Shown: positions 18,908 through 27,081, counted from the stretch's first letter. The stretch is 64,000 nucleotides of DNA from Saccharothrix sp. NRRL B-16314 (GCF_000716595.1 NZ_JNXC01000005.1:186001-250000), one strand, 5' to 3'. Numbers and translations are program-made. Notes: generated by a model from the sequence alone, not told the origin.

Positions 18908-20071
18908 TCAGCAGGGAATGCGCATCGGCAGCGGCGCGGTGGCGAAATCGCTCGGCAGACCGACCAGTCGTTCCAACGCGCCGCGCACCCGGGACGCGGC
19001 CGAGCCGTCGCCGAACGGGTTGCGCCCCAGCGGCAGGCGCAAGCGGGACCCGAGCACCCAGCCGGCCTCGGCGAGGATCCGGATCGGGTCGGTGCCGACC
19101 AGCCACGCGCAGCCGGCGTCCACCGCGGCCGTCCGCTCGGTCGTGTCGCGCAGCACCAGGACCGGCACCCCGAACGACGGCGCCTCCTCCTGGATGCCGC
19201 CGGAGTCGGTGAGCACCAGCGCGGCCCGGCGCAGCGCGCGCACCAGGTCCGGGTAGTCCAACGGCTCGGTCACCACGATCCGGTCGTGCCCGCCGAGCAC
19301 GTCACGTGCCGCCGCGCGGACTTCCGGGTTCGGGTGCGCGGGCAGCAGCACGCGCACGTCGGGGTGCCGGTCGGCGATCGCCCGCACGGAGTGCAGGACG
19401 CGTTCCAGCGGCTCGCCCCACGACTCGCGCCGGTGCACGGTGACCAGCACCAGGCGTTCGGAACGCTCGTCCAGCACGCGTTCGAGCAGCGCGAGGTCCG
19501 GGTCGCGGGCGGGCCGGTCGGCGAGGGCCGTCCGCTCCACGGCGTCGACCACGGTGTTGCCGGTGACCACGATCTCGCGGTCCGACAGGTTCTCGTCGAG
19601 CAGCACCGCCGCGGCGTCGTCGGTCGGGGCGAGGTGCAGCGAGGCGATCCGGGCGATCATCTGCCGGGTGCCCTCCTCCGGGAACGGTCCCGCGAGGTCG
19701 CCGGTGCGCAGGCCGGCTTCGAGGTGGGCCACCGGGATGCCGCGCCAGAACGCCGCGAGCGCACCGGCCAGCGCGGTGGTCGTGTCGCCCTGCACGAGGA
19801 CGACGGCCGGGGCGCGCGTGCGCAGCACCCGGTCGAACTTCGGCACCAGCAGGGACAACAGCTCGGACTGGCTGCCGCTCGCCCGCGGCACGTCCAGCTC
19901 GACGTCCGCGACCAAACCGAACGCGCGCAGCGCCGGTCCGACCACGCCCGCGTGCTGTCCACTGTGGACGATCACGGGCCGGAGCACCGGGTGGTCGGCC
20001 AGCGCCAGCGCCACCGGTGCGATCTTCACCGCCTCGGGTCGGGTGCCCGCCAGCAGCACGACTTCCTTCAC
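18908..20071 (-). CDS. wecB: UDP-N-acetylglucosamine 2-epimerase, non-hydrolysing
   Basis: A 387-aa GT-B-fold enzyme converting UDP-GlcNAc to UDP-ManNAc for cell-surface glycans. GTRPEAVKIAPV at the N terminus, HSGQH, VQGDTTTALAGALAAF, VAHLEAGLRTGDL, PEEGTRQMIARIASLH, TVHRRE and LTDSGGIQEEAPSFGVPVLVLRDTTER are the family signatures, with catalytic acids and UDP contacts intact. GTG start. Next to a glycosyltransferase and an exosortase-family gene, it suggests that a ManNAc-containing polymer is part of this locus. Confidence 0.96.
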   Translation of the reverse strand: MKEVVLLAGTRPEAVKIAPVALALADHPVLRPVIVHSGQHAGVVGPALRAFGLVADVELDVPRASGSQSELLSLLVPKFDRVLRTRAPAVVLVQGDTTTALAGALAAFWRGIPVAHLEAGLRTGDLAGPFPEEGTRQMIARIASLHLAPTDDAAAVLLDENLSDREIVVTGNTVVDAVERTALADRPARDPDLALLERVLDERSERLVLVTVHRRESWGEPLERVLHSVRAIADRHPDVRVLLPAHPNPEVRAAARDVLGGHDRIVVTEPLDYPDLVRALRRAALVLTDSGGIQEEAPSFGVPVLVLRDTTERTAAVDAGCAWLVGTDPIRILAEAGWVLGSRLRLPLGRNPFGDGSAASRVRGALERLVGLPSDFATAPLPMRIPC

Positions 20072-20118
20072 CTTGCTCCCTTCACTCGAACTGCCTGCAG
20101 GTGGTTCCAGGGGATGCG

Positions 20119-20160
20119 GTGCCCCGGAGCGCGACTGGGGGTCGGCGCGCTCCGGGGCAC
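20119..20160 (-). terminator. Hairpin terminator of the anchor-protein operon
   Basis: A 15-bp perfect stem (20119-20133 with 20146-20160) with a 12-base loop lies between the small LAATG gene and wecB. It would stop leftward transcripts from the 20339-21112 operon before wecB. Confidence 0.8.
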
Positions 20161-20167
20161 ACGCCCG

Positions 20168-20335
20168 CTACTCGTCGGTCGTGGCTCGTCGCCCGCGGAC
20201 CGCGTGGGTCAGGAGCAGACCGGACACGAGGAGCACCACGCCGGCCACCACCCACCACGCGACGCCGGCGCCGGTCGCCGCCAACGAGCCGATTCCGGTG
20301 CCGACCGCGACGCCGCTGCCGGGGACCTTGTACAT
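20168..20335 (-). CDS. Small membrane protein with LAATG sorting-like motif
   Basis: A 55-aa reading frame, ATG at 20335 and TAG at 20168, starting three bases after the stop of the upstream secreted-protein gene, so probably translationally coupled. It reads a short N terminus, then LAATG, a hydrophobic segment (VAWWVVAGVVLLVSGLLL), and a basic RGRR tail. This is the layout of a sortase sorting signal (LAxTG is typical of class E sortases in actinobacteria) but without an exported domain or a separate signal peptide. Function unknown; it may be a lone anchor or an accessory to the neighbouring exosortase. Confidence 0.65.
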   Translation of the reverse strand: MYKVPGSGVAVGTGIGSLAATGAGVAWWVVAGVVLLVSGLLLTHAVRGRRATTDE

Positions 20336-20338
20336 GTC

Positions 20339-21112
20339 TCAGACCGCCCGGAGGTCGTGCCGGCGGCGGAGCGCCACGGCGGCGACGGGCACGCCGAACA
20401 GGGCCAGCAGGCCGAGTCCGATCCACAGCCCCGCGCCGGAGGCCATCGGGATGGGCAGGCCGGCCGGGCCGCAGGTGGCGGACGACACCACCAGGTCGCC
20501 GGTGCCGAGGGAGCCGAGCACGCCGCCGAGGAGGGTGACGTGGAGGGCGTTGACCGTCAGGCTGCCGTCCGCGTTGCGGACCTGCTCGTTGAAGACGATC
20601 TTCGCGATGTCCACGCCGAGGAGGTCGACGTCCGCGGTGGTGTCGGGCGCGGGCTCGACGTCGACCGCGCCCAGCCGGCCGAGGTCCAACCCGACCAGCT
20701 TCGACTTGCCGGTGACGCCGGTCTGGGTGGCGTCGCACCGGGCCTCGACCAGTTCGGCCGACACACCGCCGGTGATCGACTGGAGCAGGTCCAGCCGCAC
20801 ATCGGCGGTGCTCGCTCTGGAGTGGACCCCGCCGGTGTCGTCGTCCCTGGACGCGGACGCGTTGATCACGCCCGTGCGGAGGACGTCGGGCAGGTCCACT
20901 CCGGCGAACGTGTTGGACGTGGGTCCGTTGGCGTCGGCGGCGGCGAACGGCCCGGCCGACACGGCGTCGCTGCCGAGCAGCGACAGGTCGAGCTTCACGC
21001 CGTAGGCCGAGGCGTCTCCGGGTGCCGCCGAGGCGGGCGCGGCGCCGACCACCAGCGCCGCGACGGCTACCAGTCCGGCGACCGCGGCGCGACGCGTCAT
21101 TCGCACACGCAT
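20339..21112 (-). CDS. Secreted choice-of-anchor P-like protein with C-terminal membrane anchor
   Basis: A 257-aa surface protein. The signal peptide (VRMTRRAAVAGLVAVAALVVGAAP) ends near ASA-AP. The middle contains GPTSNTFAGVDLPDVLRTG and NEQVRNADGSLTVNALHVTLLG, typical of what I know as choice-of-anchor P proteins. The C terminus has a membrane segment (GLWIGLGLLALFGVPVAAVAL) and a basic RRRH tail, a tripartite sorting signal but without LPxTG or LAxTG. It diverges from the exosortase gene, so it is the obvious candidate substrate. ATG at 21112; another ATG is at 21100. Confidence 0.8.
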   Translation of the reverse strand: MRVRMTRRAAVAGLVAVAALVVGAAPASAAPGDASAYGVKLDLSLLGSDAVSAGPFAAADANGPTSNTFAGVDLPDVLRTGVINASASRDDDTGGVHSRASTADVRLDLLQSITGGVSAELVEARCDATQTGVTGKSKLVGLDLGRLGAVDVEPAPDTTADVDLLGVDIAKIVFNEQVRNADGSLTVNALHVTLLGGVLGSLGTGDLVVSSATCGPAGLPIPMASGAGLWIGLGLLALFGVPVAAVALRRRHDLRAV

Positions 21113-21389
21113 GGAGCTCCTTTCTCGAAACGTTATCTGCGAGCAATTGCTCCTATCGGCGTTCCACCCGTCGGATTAAGGGTCACTGACCGTAAAGGGG
21201 GACGCCGTCCACTCGAATCGCCCAACTGCCGCCACCGAACGTGGGTCAACCGCCCGAAAACAGGGGCAGCCGTCACTCGATCCGGGGGTGAGGTTCGCTC
21301 TCTGACTCTCCGATGACTTCCAAGCAGCCCTATCGGGCGATACCCGATCGATAACGAGCTCGACCAACTCGAACGAAAGGACCCGTTCA
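21113..21389. other. Divergent promoter region of the exosortase module
   Basis: This 277-base gap separates the choice-of-anchor gene (leftward) from the exosortase gene (rightward). It is AT-richer than its flanks and holds no ORF of credible quality. Promoters for both must lie here, but I cannot name a regulator site. Confidence 0.5.
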
Positions 21390-21908
21390 GTGGCGTGTGC
21401 CGTGCCCCGCACCGAACCTCTCAATCGGGTGATCGTCATCGCGCTGGTCGCGGGCGCCGCCGGGCTCGTCCTGGCCCACCGGGCCTACCGGACGGCCGAG
21501 ATCGTGCTGTCCGGGCTGCTGCTCGACGCGCTCGGCTCGGACGGCGTCGAGGTCGTCGCGTCGCGGCAGACCGTGTACTTCGGGCTCGGCTCGGACAGCC
21601 CGCTCGGTCTGCGGATGACGCCGGAGTGCACGTCGGCGTTCCTGGTCCTGCCGCTGCTGGTGGTGGGCGCGGTGATGATCGCGTTGCGGCCCCGGATCGC
21701 CCGGCGGGTGCTGTTCGCGCTGGCGGTGGCGTCCGTCGCGGTGGTCGTGGTCAACCAGTTCCGGGTGTTGACGCTGGTCGGGCTGGTCGACTGGCTCGGC
21801 GTGGACACCGGGTACTACTGGGGCCACACCCTGCTCGGCTCGATGGTGAGCGTGTTCGGCGGCGCTGCCGCGCTGGTCGCGTTCGTGTGGTTGGCGACGC
21901 GGAAGTGA
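21390..21908 (+). CDS. Exosortase/archaeosortase family transpeptidase, actinobacterial (exosortase P-like)
   Basis: A 172-aa polytopic membrane protein with four to five hydrophobic segments. The exosortase catalytic set is visible in order: Cys80 in TPECTSAFLV, Arg125 in NQFRVLTLV and His146 in YYWGHTLLGS. In gram-negative systems this enzyme cleaves PEP-CTERM signals and attaches the protein to surface polymer; actinobacterial forms are far less studied. GTG at 21390, nine bases after AAAGG. It overlaps the glycosyltransferase start by 4 bp. The divergent anchor protein is the likely substrate. Confidence 0.87.
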   Translation: MACAVPRTEPLNRVIVIALVAGAAGLVLAHRAYRTAEIVLSGLLLDALGSDGVEVVASRQTVYFGLGSDSPLGLRMTPECTSAFLVLPLLVVGAVMIALRPRIARRVLFALAVASVAVVVVNQFRVLTLVGLVDWLGVDTGYYWGHTLLGSMVSVFGGAAALVAFVWLATRK

Positions 21909-23305
21909 GGCGCGCCGACGTGCTCGCTGCCGGGGAGGCGCCGCTGAGCTTCGACGTCCTGCTGGGTTTCACCCAGGCCTTGGCGCTGACCATGAGCGTG
22001 GCGTTCGTGACGTACGTGTTCCTGATCGTCGTGCCGTACCTGCGGCACAAGCCGCAGCCCGTCGGCTGGTCCGGGGCGTTCGAGTGGCACATCCTCGTGC
22101 CGTGCCGGGACGAGGAGGCCGTCATCGGCGACACGGTCCGGTACCTGCGTGGCGCGTTCCCCAGCGCGCACGTGTGGGTCGTGGACGACGACTCCGACGA
22201 CGGCACGGTGGCCGTGGTGCGCGGGTTCCGCGACGACCCGAACGTCCACCTCGTGCGCCGGCACCGCCCGCACGCCCGCACCGGCAAGGGTGACGCGCTG
22301 AACGACGCCTACCGGACGTTGAAGCTGTGGATGGGGCGGCACGTCGACGCCGACCGCGCCGTCGTCGTGGTGGTGGACGCCGACGGACGGCCCGCGCCGA
22401 ACTGCCTCGAGGTGTGCGCGGCGGACCACCTGTTCGGCGACGCCGCGGTCGGGGCGGTGCAGGTGGACGTCCGGATGGTGAACGCGGGTGTGCGCCAGGA
22501 GGGCGTGGCCCGGTGGCGGGGGTTCTTCGGTGGCTTGCTGGTGCGGATGCAGGACCTCGAGTTCCGGACCGCTATCGCGGCGATCCAGCTGTCGCGCGGG
22601 GTGACCGGCACGATCTCGATGGGCGGCAACGGGCAGTTCACCCGGCTGTCGGCGCTCGACTCCATTGCCGGGCGGGCTGGTCAGCCTTGGCGCGGGTCGC
22701 TGTTGGAGGACTTCGAGCTTGGCGTGCACTTGTTGACCGTGGGGTGGCGCACGGGGTTCACGATGGACACGCACGTGCATCAGGAGGGGTTGTACAGCCT
22801 GCGGCGGTTTCTGGCGCAACGCACGCGGTGGGGGCAGGGGACGATGCAGTGCATGCGTTACGTGCGGCGGATCTGGGCGTCGCCGCACCTGTCGACGTTG
22901 GGCGCCGCGGAGATGATGTACTACCTCGCCCAGCCGTGGATGCAGCTGCTGGGGACGCTCATCTACCCCATTCCGCTGATCATGCTGGGGCAGCGGGCGG
23001 CGGCTTCGCCGGGCGAGGTCTGGGCGTGGTTCACCGACGGCGCCTGGATCCTGTTCACCGTGTACGGGATGTTCGGCCTCTTGCCGTTCGTGCTGTGGGG
23101 GCCGGTGTACCGGAAGCGGTGCCAGCCGTCGCTCGGTTGGTGGCGCGCGATCGGCTACGGGTTTGTGTACGCGATCTACATCTATACGTTCTACATCACG
23201 TCGTGGCGGGCAGTCGTCCGGTTGGTGCGCGGGCGCAACGGGTGGACGAAGACGCGGCGGAACACCGAGCGGATCACCCGACGCGGTGGAGCGGCTCCGG
23301 CGTGA
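21905..23305 (+). CDS. Family 2 processive-type glycosyltransferase, membrane bound
   Basis: About 466 aa; GTG at 21905 overlaps the exosortase stop (GTGA). An N-terminal membrane segment precedes a GT-A domain with ILVPCRDEEAVI, VVDDDSDDG, VVVDADGRP (metal-binding DxD), LLEDFELG (catalytic ED) and the QRTRW motif (QxxRW) near residue 310 that marks processive or cellulose/hyaluronan synthase-like enzymes. Two or three C-terminal membrane helices follow. It probably makes or extends a surface polysaccharide or glycolipid to which the sorted protein is joined; that link is inferred from context. Confidence 0.93.
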   Translation: MRRADVLAAGEAPLSFDVLLGFTQALALTMSVAFVTYVFLIVVPYLRHKPQPVGWSGAFEWHILVPCRDEEAVIGDTVRYLRGAFPSAHVWVVDDDSDDGTVAVVRGFRDDPNVHLVRRHRPHARTGKGDALNDAYRTLKLWMGRHVDADRAVVVVVDADGRPAPNCLEVCAADHLFGDAAVGAVQVDVRMVNAGVRQEGVARWRGFFGGLLVRMQDLEFRTAIAAIQLSRGVTGTISMGGNGQFTRLSALDSIAGRAGQPWRGSLLEDFELGVHLLTVGWRTGFTMDTHVHQEGLYSLRRFLAQRTRWGQGTMQCMRYVRRIWASPHLSTLGAAEMMYYLAQPWMQLLGTLIYPIPLIMLGQRAAASPGEVWAWFTDGAWILFTVYGMFGLLPFVLWGPVYRKRCQPSLGWWRAIGYGFVYAIYIYTFYITSWRAVVRLVRGRNGWTKTRRNTERITRRGGAAPA

Positions 23306-23315
23306 CGTGCCCAAC

Positions 23316-23334
23316 TTTGTAGACGTCCGACAAA
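23316..23334. promoter_or_regulatory. Imperfect inverted repeat upstream of bioY
   Basis: TTTGT and ACAAA flank GACGTC in an imperfect dyad ten bases after the glycosyltransferase stop and about 60 bases before bioY. It may be an operator for a biotin regulator, but it matches no consensus I can vouch for. Confidence 0.3.
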
Positions 23335-23358
23335 GACCGGACCGGTGATCGGCGGTTA

Positions 23359-23389
23359 ACCTCCGAGAGAAGTCGATCCCCTCGGAGGT
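23359..23389 (+). promoter_or_regulatory. bioY leader hairpin enclosing the ribosome-binding site
   Basis: ACCTCCGAG (23359-23367) pairs perfectly with CTCGGAGGT (23381-23389), a 9-bp stem with a 13-base loop. The right arm contains GGAGGT, the Shine-Dalgarno for the GTG start at 23397, so folding would hide it. Confidence 0.6.
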
Positions 23390-23396
23390 CCTACAA

Positions 23397-23972
23397 GTGT
23401 CCGTCCTCGCCGTTCCCGGCCGCCGCGCGGTGCTCGCCGACCTGCTGCCGGGCGCTCTCGCGCGTGACATCGCCCTGGTCGTCGCCGGCGCCGGGCTGAC
23501 CGGGCTCGCCGCCCAGGTCGCGCTCCCCGTGCCGGGCAGCCCCGTCCCGCTCACCGGCCAGACGTTCGCCGCCCTCCTGGTCGGCGCCGCCCTCGGCTGG
23601 CAGCGCGGTGGCGCTTCGATGCTGCTCTACCTGATCGCCGGCATGGCCGGTGTGCCGTGGTTCCAGGGCGGTTCGTCGGGCATGCCCGCGTCGCTCGGCT
23701 ACGTGGTCGGGTTCGTGTTCGCCGGTGCGCTCGTCGGCCGGCTCGCCGCGCAGGGCGGTGACCGGACGCCGCTGCGCACCGTCGGCACGATGGCGTTGGG
23801 CAACCTGGCGATCTACGCGTGCGGTGTGCCGTGGCTGATGGCCGCGGCCGGGATCGGGTTCGGCAAGGCGCTGCAACTGGGCGTGACGCCGTTCCTGCTC
23901 GGTGACGCGCTGAAGATCGCCCTCGCCGCCGGTCTCCTCCCCGCCGCTTGGGCTCTGGTCAACCGCAAGTAG
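23397..23972 (+). CDS. bioY: BioY biotin transporter S component
   Basis: A 191-aa integral membrane protein, substrate-capturing S component of the ECF biotin importer. The family segments are ALPVPGSPVPLTGQTFAALLVGAALG, LLYLIAGMAGVPWF, GYVVGFVFAGALVGRLAA and the final GDALKIALAAGLLPAAW. No ECF ATPase or T component is adjacent, so it works alone or borrows a shared module. GTG start. The leader hairpin covers its ribosome-binding site, so expression may be controlled at translation. Confidence 0.95.
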   Translation: MSVLAVPGRRAVLADLLPGALARDIALVVAGAGLTGLAAQVALPVPGSPVPLTGQTFAALLVGAALGWQRGGASMLLYLIAGMAGVPWFQGGSSGMPASLGYVVGFVFAGALVGRLAAQGGDRTPLRTVGTMALGNLAIYACGVPWLMAAAGIGFGKALQLGVTPFLLGDALKIALAAGLLPAAWALVNRK

Positions 23973-24023
23973 GCCCGAGAGTCCCGCCCCGCGTTGACGG
24001 TGTGGGCGGGTACGGTCTTCGCC

Positions 24024-26051
24024 GTGCCCGCCACCACCGCCATCCCCGACACCCGGACGTTGCTCGCCGTTGCCGTGGAGGCGGTGGGCGGAGCCGAACG
24101 CCAGGGCCAGGTGGACATGGCCGAAGCCGTCGAGCGCTCGATCCGGACGGGCGAGCACCTGGCCGTCCAGGCGGGCACCGGAACCGGCAAGTCGCTGGCG
24201 TACCTGGTGCCCGCGCTGCGGCACGCGGTGGCCGAGGAGACCACGGTCGTCATCTCCACCGCGACGATCGCGTTGCAGCGCCAGCTGGTCGACCGCGATC
24301 TGCCGAGGCTCGCCAAGGCGTTGCGCAAGGAGTTGGGCCGCGAGCCGAGGTTCGCCATCCTCAAGGGCCGCCGCAACTACCTCTGCATGCACCGGCTGCA
24401 CACCGGCGCCCCGGACGAGCCGGAGGACGCGGGCCTGTTCGACCCGTTCGCGGTGTCCAAGATGGGCCGCGAGATCAAACGCCTGCACGAGTGGTCGTCC
24501 GACACCGAGACCGGTGACCGGGACGAACTGGTGCCCGGCGTCACGGACCAGGCGTGGCGGCAGGTCTCGGTGACGGCGCGCGAGTGCCTCGGCGTGAACA
24601 AGTGCCCGATCGGCGTCGACTGCTTCGCGGAGAAGGCGCGGGCCGAGGCGGGCAAGGCGGACGTCGTGGTGACGAACCACGCGATGCTCGCGGTGGACGC
24701 GCTGGAGGGCTACCAGGTCCTGCCCGACCACGACGTCGTGGTGATCGACGAGGCGCACGACCTGGTCGACCGGGTGACGTCGGTGGCGACCGAGGAGCTG
24801 AGCGCGTCCCTCGTCGCCACGGCCGCGCGCCGCTGCGGGCGGCTCATCGACCAGGGCGTGGCCGACCGGATGGCCGAGGCGAGCGACGGCCTGGCGATGA
24901 TCCTGGAGGACCTGCCGGTGGGTCGGCTCGACAGCCTGCCGCAGGCGTTGGCCGGGGCGTTGCGCGCGACCCAGGACGCGGCGCACGCGTGCATCACTTC
25001 GTTGGGGCCGGAGCGCAAGGAGGACGTGGACGGCGCGACGTCCCGCAAGCTGGCGATGTCGCTGCTGGACGACGTGCACGACTGCGCGGCGCGGATCTTG
25101 GGCGCGTTCGACGAGGACCACGACGTGGTGTGGGTGTCGGGTGACTTCGCGGACCGGAACAAGGCGCCGTCGCTGCGGGTGGCGCCGTTGGGGGTCGGCG
25201 GGCTGCTGCGCGAGCGGCTGTTCGGGAAGCGGACCACGGTGCTGACGTCGGCGACCTTGACGTTGGGCGGCACGTTCGACACGTTGGCGCGTCAGTGGGG
25301 GCTGCCGGCGGCGTCCGGCGCGAAGAAGGCGGAGGGGACGGCGACCGACAAGGAGCCGCCGTCGGACGCGGGCGGGCCGCGGTGGAGCGGTCTGGACGTC
25401 GGGTCGCCGTTCGAGCACGGGAGCAGCGGAATCCTGTACGTGGCACGGCACTTGCCGCCGCCGGGACGTGACGGGCTGCCACCGTCCTACGTGGACGAGA
25501 TCGAGGGTCTGGTGAACGCGGCCGGCGGGCGCACGCTGGGTCTGTTCTCGTCGATGCGCGCGGCGAAGGCGGCGGCGGAGGCGTTGCGGGGGAAGGTCGA
25601 CTACCCCGTGCTGTGCCAGGGCGACGACGCCACGGGGCAGTTGGTGAAGCGGTTCGCCGAGGACGCTGAGACGTGCCTGTTCGGGACGTTGTCGCTGTGG
25701 CAGGGCGTGGACGTGCCGGGGCCGGCGCTGTCGCTGGTGGTGATGGACCGCATCCCGTTCCCGCGGCCGGACGACCCGTTGGCGTCGGCGCGGCAGAAGG
25801 CGGTGGAGTCGAGGGGCGGCAACGGTTTCCTCACCGTGGCGGCGACCCACGCGGCCCTGCTGCTGGCCCAGGGCGCCGGGCGGCTGTTGAGGTCGATGAA
25901 CGACAAGGGCGTGGTGGCCGTCCTCGACCCGCGCCTGGCGACCGCGCGTTACGGCGGGTTCCTGCGGGCTTCGCTGCCGCCGTTCTGGACGACGTACGAC
26001 ACCGAGGTCGTGAAGGCGGCTCTCAAGCGCCTGGACGCCGCCAACAATTGA
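24024..26051 (+). CDS. dinG: DinG-family ATP-dependent DNA helicase
   Basis: A 675-aa XPD-like superfamily 2 helicase acting on damaged or structured DNA. Walker A is AGTGTGKS, Walker B the DEAH box in VVIDEAHDL, and the last motif is QGAGRLLRS. Four cysteines in RRNYLCMHRLH and CLGVNKCPIGVDCFAE would hold the iron-sulfur cluster. GTG at 24024 gives the usual N terminus; a start at 23994 is less likely. Rv1329c holds the matching position next to pncB in M. tuberculosis; here the exosortase module and bioY separate them. A 918-aa antisense frame is a shadow. Confidence 0.95.
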   Translation: MPATTAIPDTRTLLAVAVEAVGGAERQGQVDMAEAVERSIRTGEHLAVQAGTGTGKSLAYLVPALRHAVAEETTVVISTATIALQRQLVDRDLPRLAKALRKELGREPRFAILKGRRNYLCMHRLHTGAPDEPEDAGLFDPFAVSKMGREIKRLHEWSSDTETGDRDELVPGVTDQAWRQVSVTARECLGVNKCPIGVDCFAEKARAEAGKADVVVTNHAMLAVDALEGYQVLPDHDVVVIDEAHDLVDRVTSVATEELSASLVATAARRCGRLIDQGVADRMAEASDGLAMILEDLPVGRLDSLPQALAGALRATQDAAHACITSLGPERKEDVDGATSRKLAMSLLDDVHDCAARILGAFDEDHDVVWVSGDFADRNKAPSLRVAPLGVGGLLRERLFGKRTTVLTSATLTLGGTFDTLARQWGLPAASGAKKAEGTATDKEPPSDAGGPRWSGLDVGSPFEHGSSGILYVARHLPPPGRDGLPPSYVDEIEGLVNAAGGRTLGLFSSMRAAKAAAEALRGKVDYPVLCQGDDATGQLVKRFAEDAETCLFGTLSLWQGVDVPGPALSLVVMDRIPFPRPDDPLASARQKAVESRGGNGFLTVAATHAALLLAQGAGRLLRSMNDKGVVAVLDPRLATARYGGFLRASLPPFWTTYDTEVVKAALKRLDAANN

Positions 26052-26070
26052 CCGCGTTTCCGCACGTCGC

Positions 26071-26107
26071 ATGTTCTGAGCGTTGAATTCGGGGGTTCCG
26101 AACGTAG
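26071..26107 (-). repeat. 22-bp repeat array, locus 4, left part cut by the IS
   Basis: One complete unit of the GTTCTGAGCGTTGAATTC type (ending near 26092) is followed by the start of a GAACGTAGGACTCAC-type unit, which breaks off at the IS boundary with the target TAG at 26105-26107. Units resume at 27002. Confidence 0.88.
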
Positions 26108-26998
26108 GAGCGTTATTCAGAAGGTTGATCTTGGGGTGGTAGCGCAACAGCCCCGTCCGGATAGGGTCGGTTTCCTTCCACAGAAACGATCCATCACGAG
26201 GCGGGGCCGTTGCGCTACCAGTCTACGACCGGGCTCGACTACGACCGGATCCAGGAGTTGGTCGCCCGGATCCACCAGGTCCTGGCCTCGTCGGACCGGC
26301 GGTCCGGGCGACCTCCGGCGCTGGGCCTGTACCGATCGGTGCTGCTCACGCTCGTGCTGTTACGCCAGAACCTGGCCCAGACCGTGGCCGCGGACTGGTT
26401 CGGCGTCTCCCAACCCACCGTCTCCCGCATCTTCCGACGCCTCGCCCCGCTGATCGGACAGGTGCTCTGCCTGCACACCCCACCCCTGCCCGAAGCACTC
26501 GCCGGACGGGTCGTGCTGGTCGACGGAGCCCTGATCCCCACCGACGACCACGCCTCCCACCGCAAACCCAACTACAACAGCAAACACCGCCAGGCCGGCA
26601 TGACAGTGCAGGTCCTGGCCGCCCTGGACGGCACCCTGCTCGCCGTCACCCACCCGGTCGAGGGCCGCACCCACGACAGCAACGCCTACACCCTCACCGG
26701 CCTGGACCTGCTGCTATCCGCCAACCAGGTCGTCGCCGACCTCGGCTACCAGGGCACCCCGACCACCCGACCCCGCCGCAAACGCCCCGGCCACAAACAG
26801 CACACCCCCGCCGACAAGACCTGGAACACCAGCGTCAGCCGGATCAGATGGGCCGTCGAACACGCCATCGCCCACCTCAAGAACTGGAAGATCCTCGCCA
26901 CCGGCTACCGCGCACGCCTCACGAACTCCCGAACATCATCCGCATCGTCACCAGCCTCGAGTACTACCGCCTCGGCTGGTGACTTCTGAATAACGCTC
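26108..26998 (+). mobile_element. IS5-family insertion sequence, 891 bp
   Basis: The terminal inverted repeats are perfect over 16 bp: GAGCGTTATTCAGAAG at 26108-26123 and its complement at 26983-26998. A 3-bp target duplication TAG flanks the element (26105-26107 and 26999-27001). One transposase gene fills it. Removing the element and one TAG restores exact 22-bp phasing of the repeat array, which proves the boundaries. Family placement rests on the transposase motifs and the short TA-containing target. Confidence 0.92.
26210..26989 (+). pseudogene. IS5-family transposase with C-terminal frameshift
   Basis: A DDE transposase, about 259 aa as read. An N-terminal helix-turn-helix (TVAADWFGVSQPTVSRIFRRL) is followed by catalytic motifs VLVDGALIPTDD, VVADLGYQGT and RIRWAVEHAIAHLKNW (third acid). 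Start is TTG at 26210 after GAGGCGGGG. At 26922-26923 one base is missing: the frame runs off to a Ser/Thr-rich tail, while the next frame continues with the expected ELPNIIRIVTSLEYYRLGW and a stop at 26980-26982. Only the last 20 or so residues are altered, so some activity may remain. Confidence 0.85.
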
Positions 26999-27001
26999 TA
27001 G

Positions 27002-27074
27002 GACTCACGCGTTCGGAACGTAGGACTCACGCGTTCGGAACGTAGGACTCACGGGTTCTGAACGTAGGACTCAC
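27002..27074 (-). repeat. 22-bp repeat array, locus 4, right part
   Basis: The interrupted unit ends at 27008 and three further GAACGTAGGACTCAC-type units end at 27030, 27052 and 27074, spacing exactly 22. The array lies eight bases before the stop of the convergent phospholipase D gene. Confidence 0.93.
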
Positions 27075-27081
27075 GCGGGGG

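Noticed and set aside
23391..26147. A 918-aa open frame antisense to dinG
   Set aside because: It has no ribosome-binding site, consists of Arg/Pro/His-rich low-complexity sequence and mirrors dinG codon bias; such shadows are common in GC-rich DNA.
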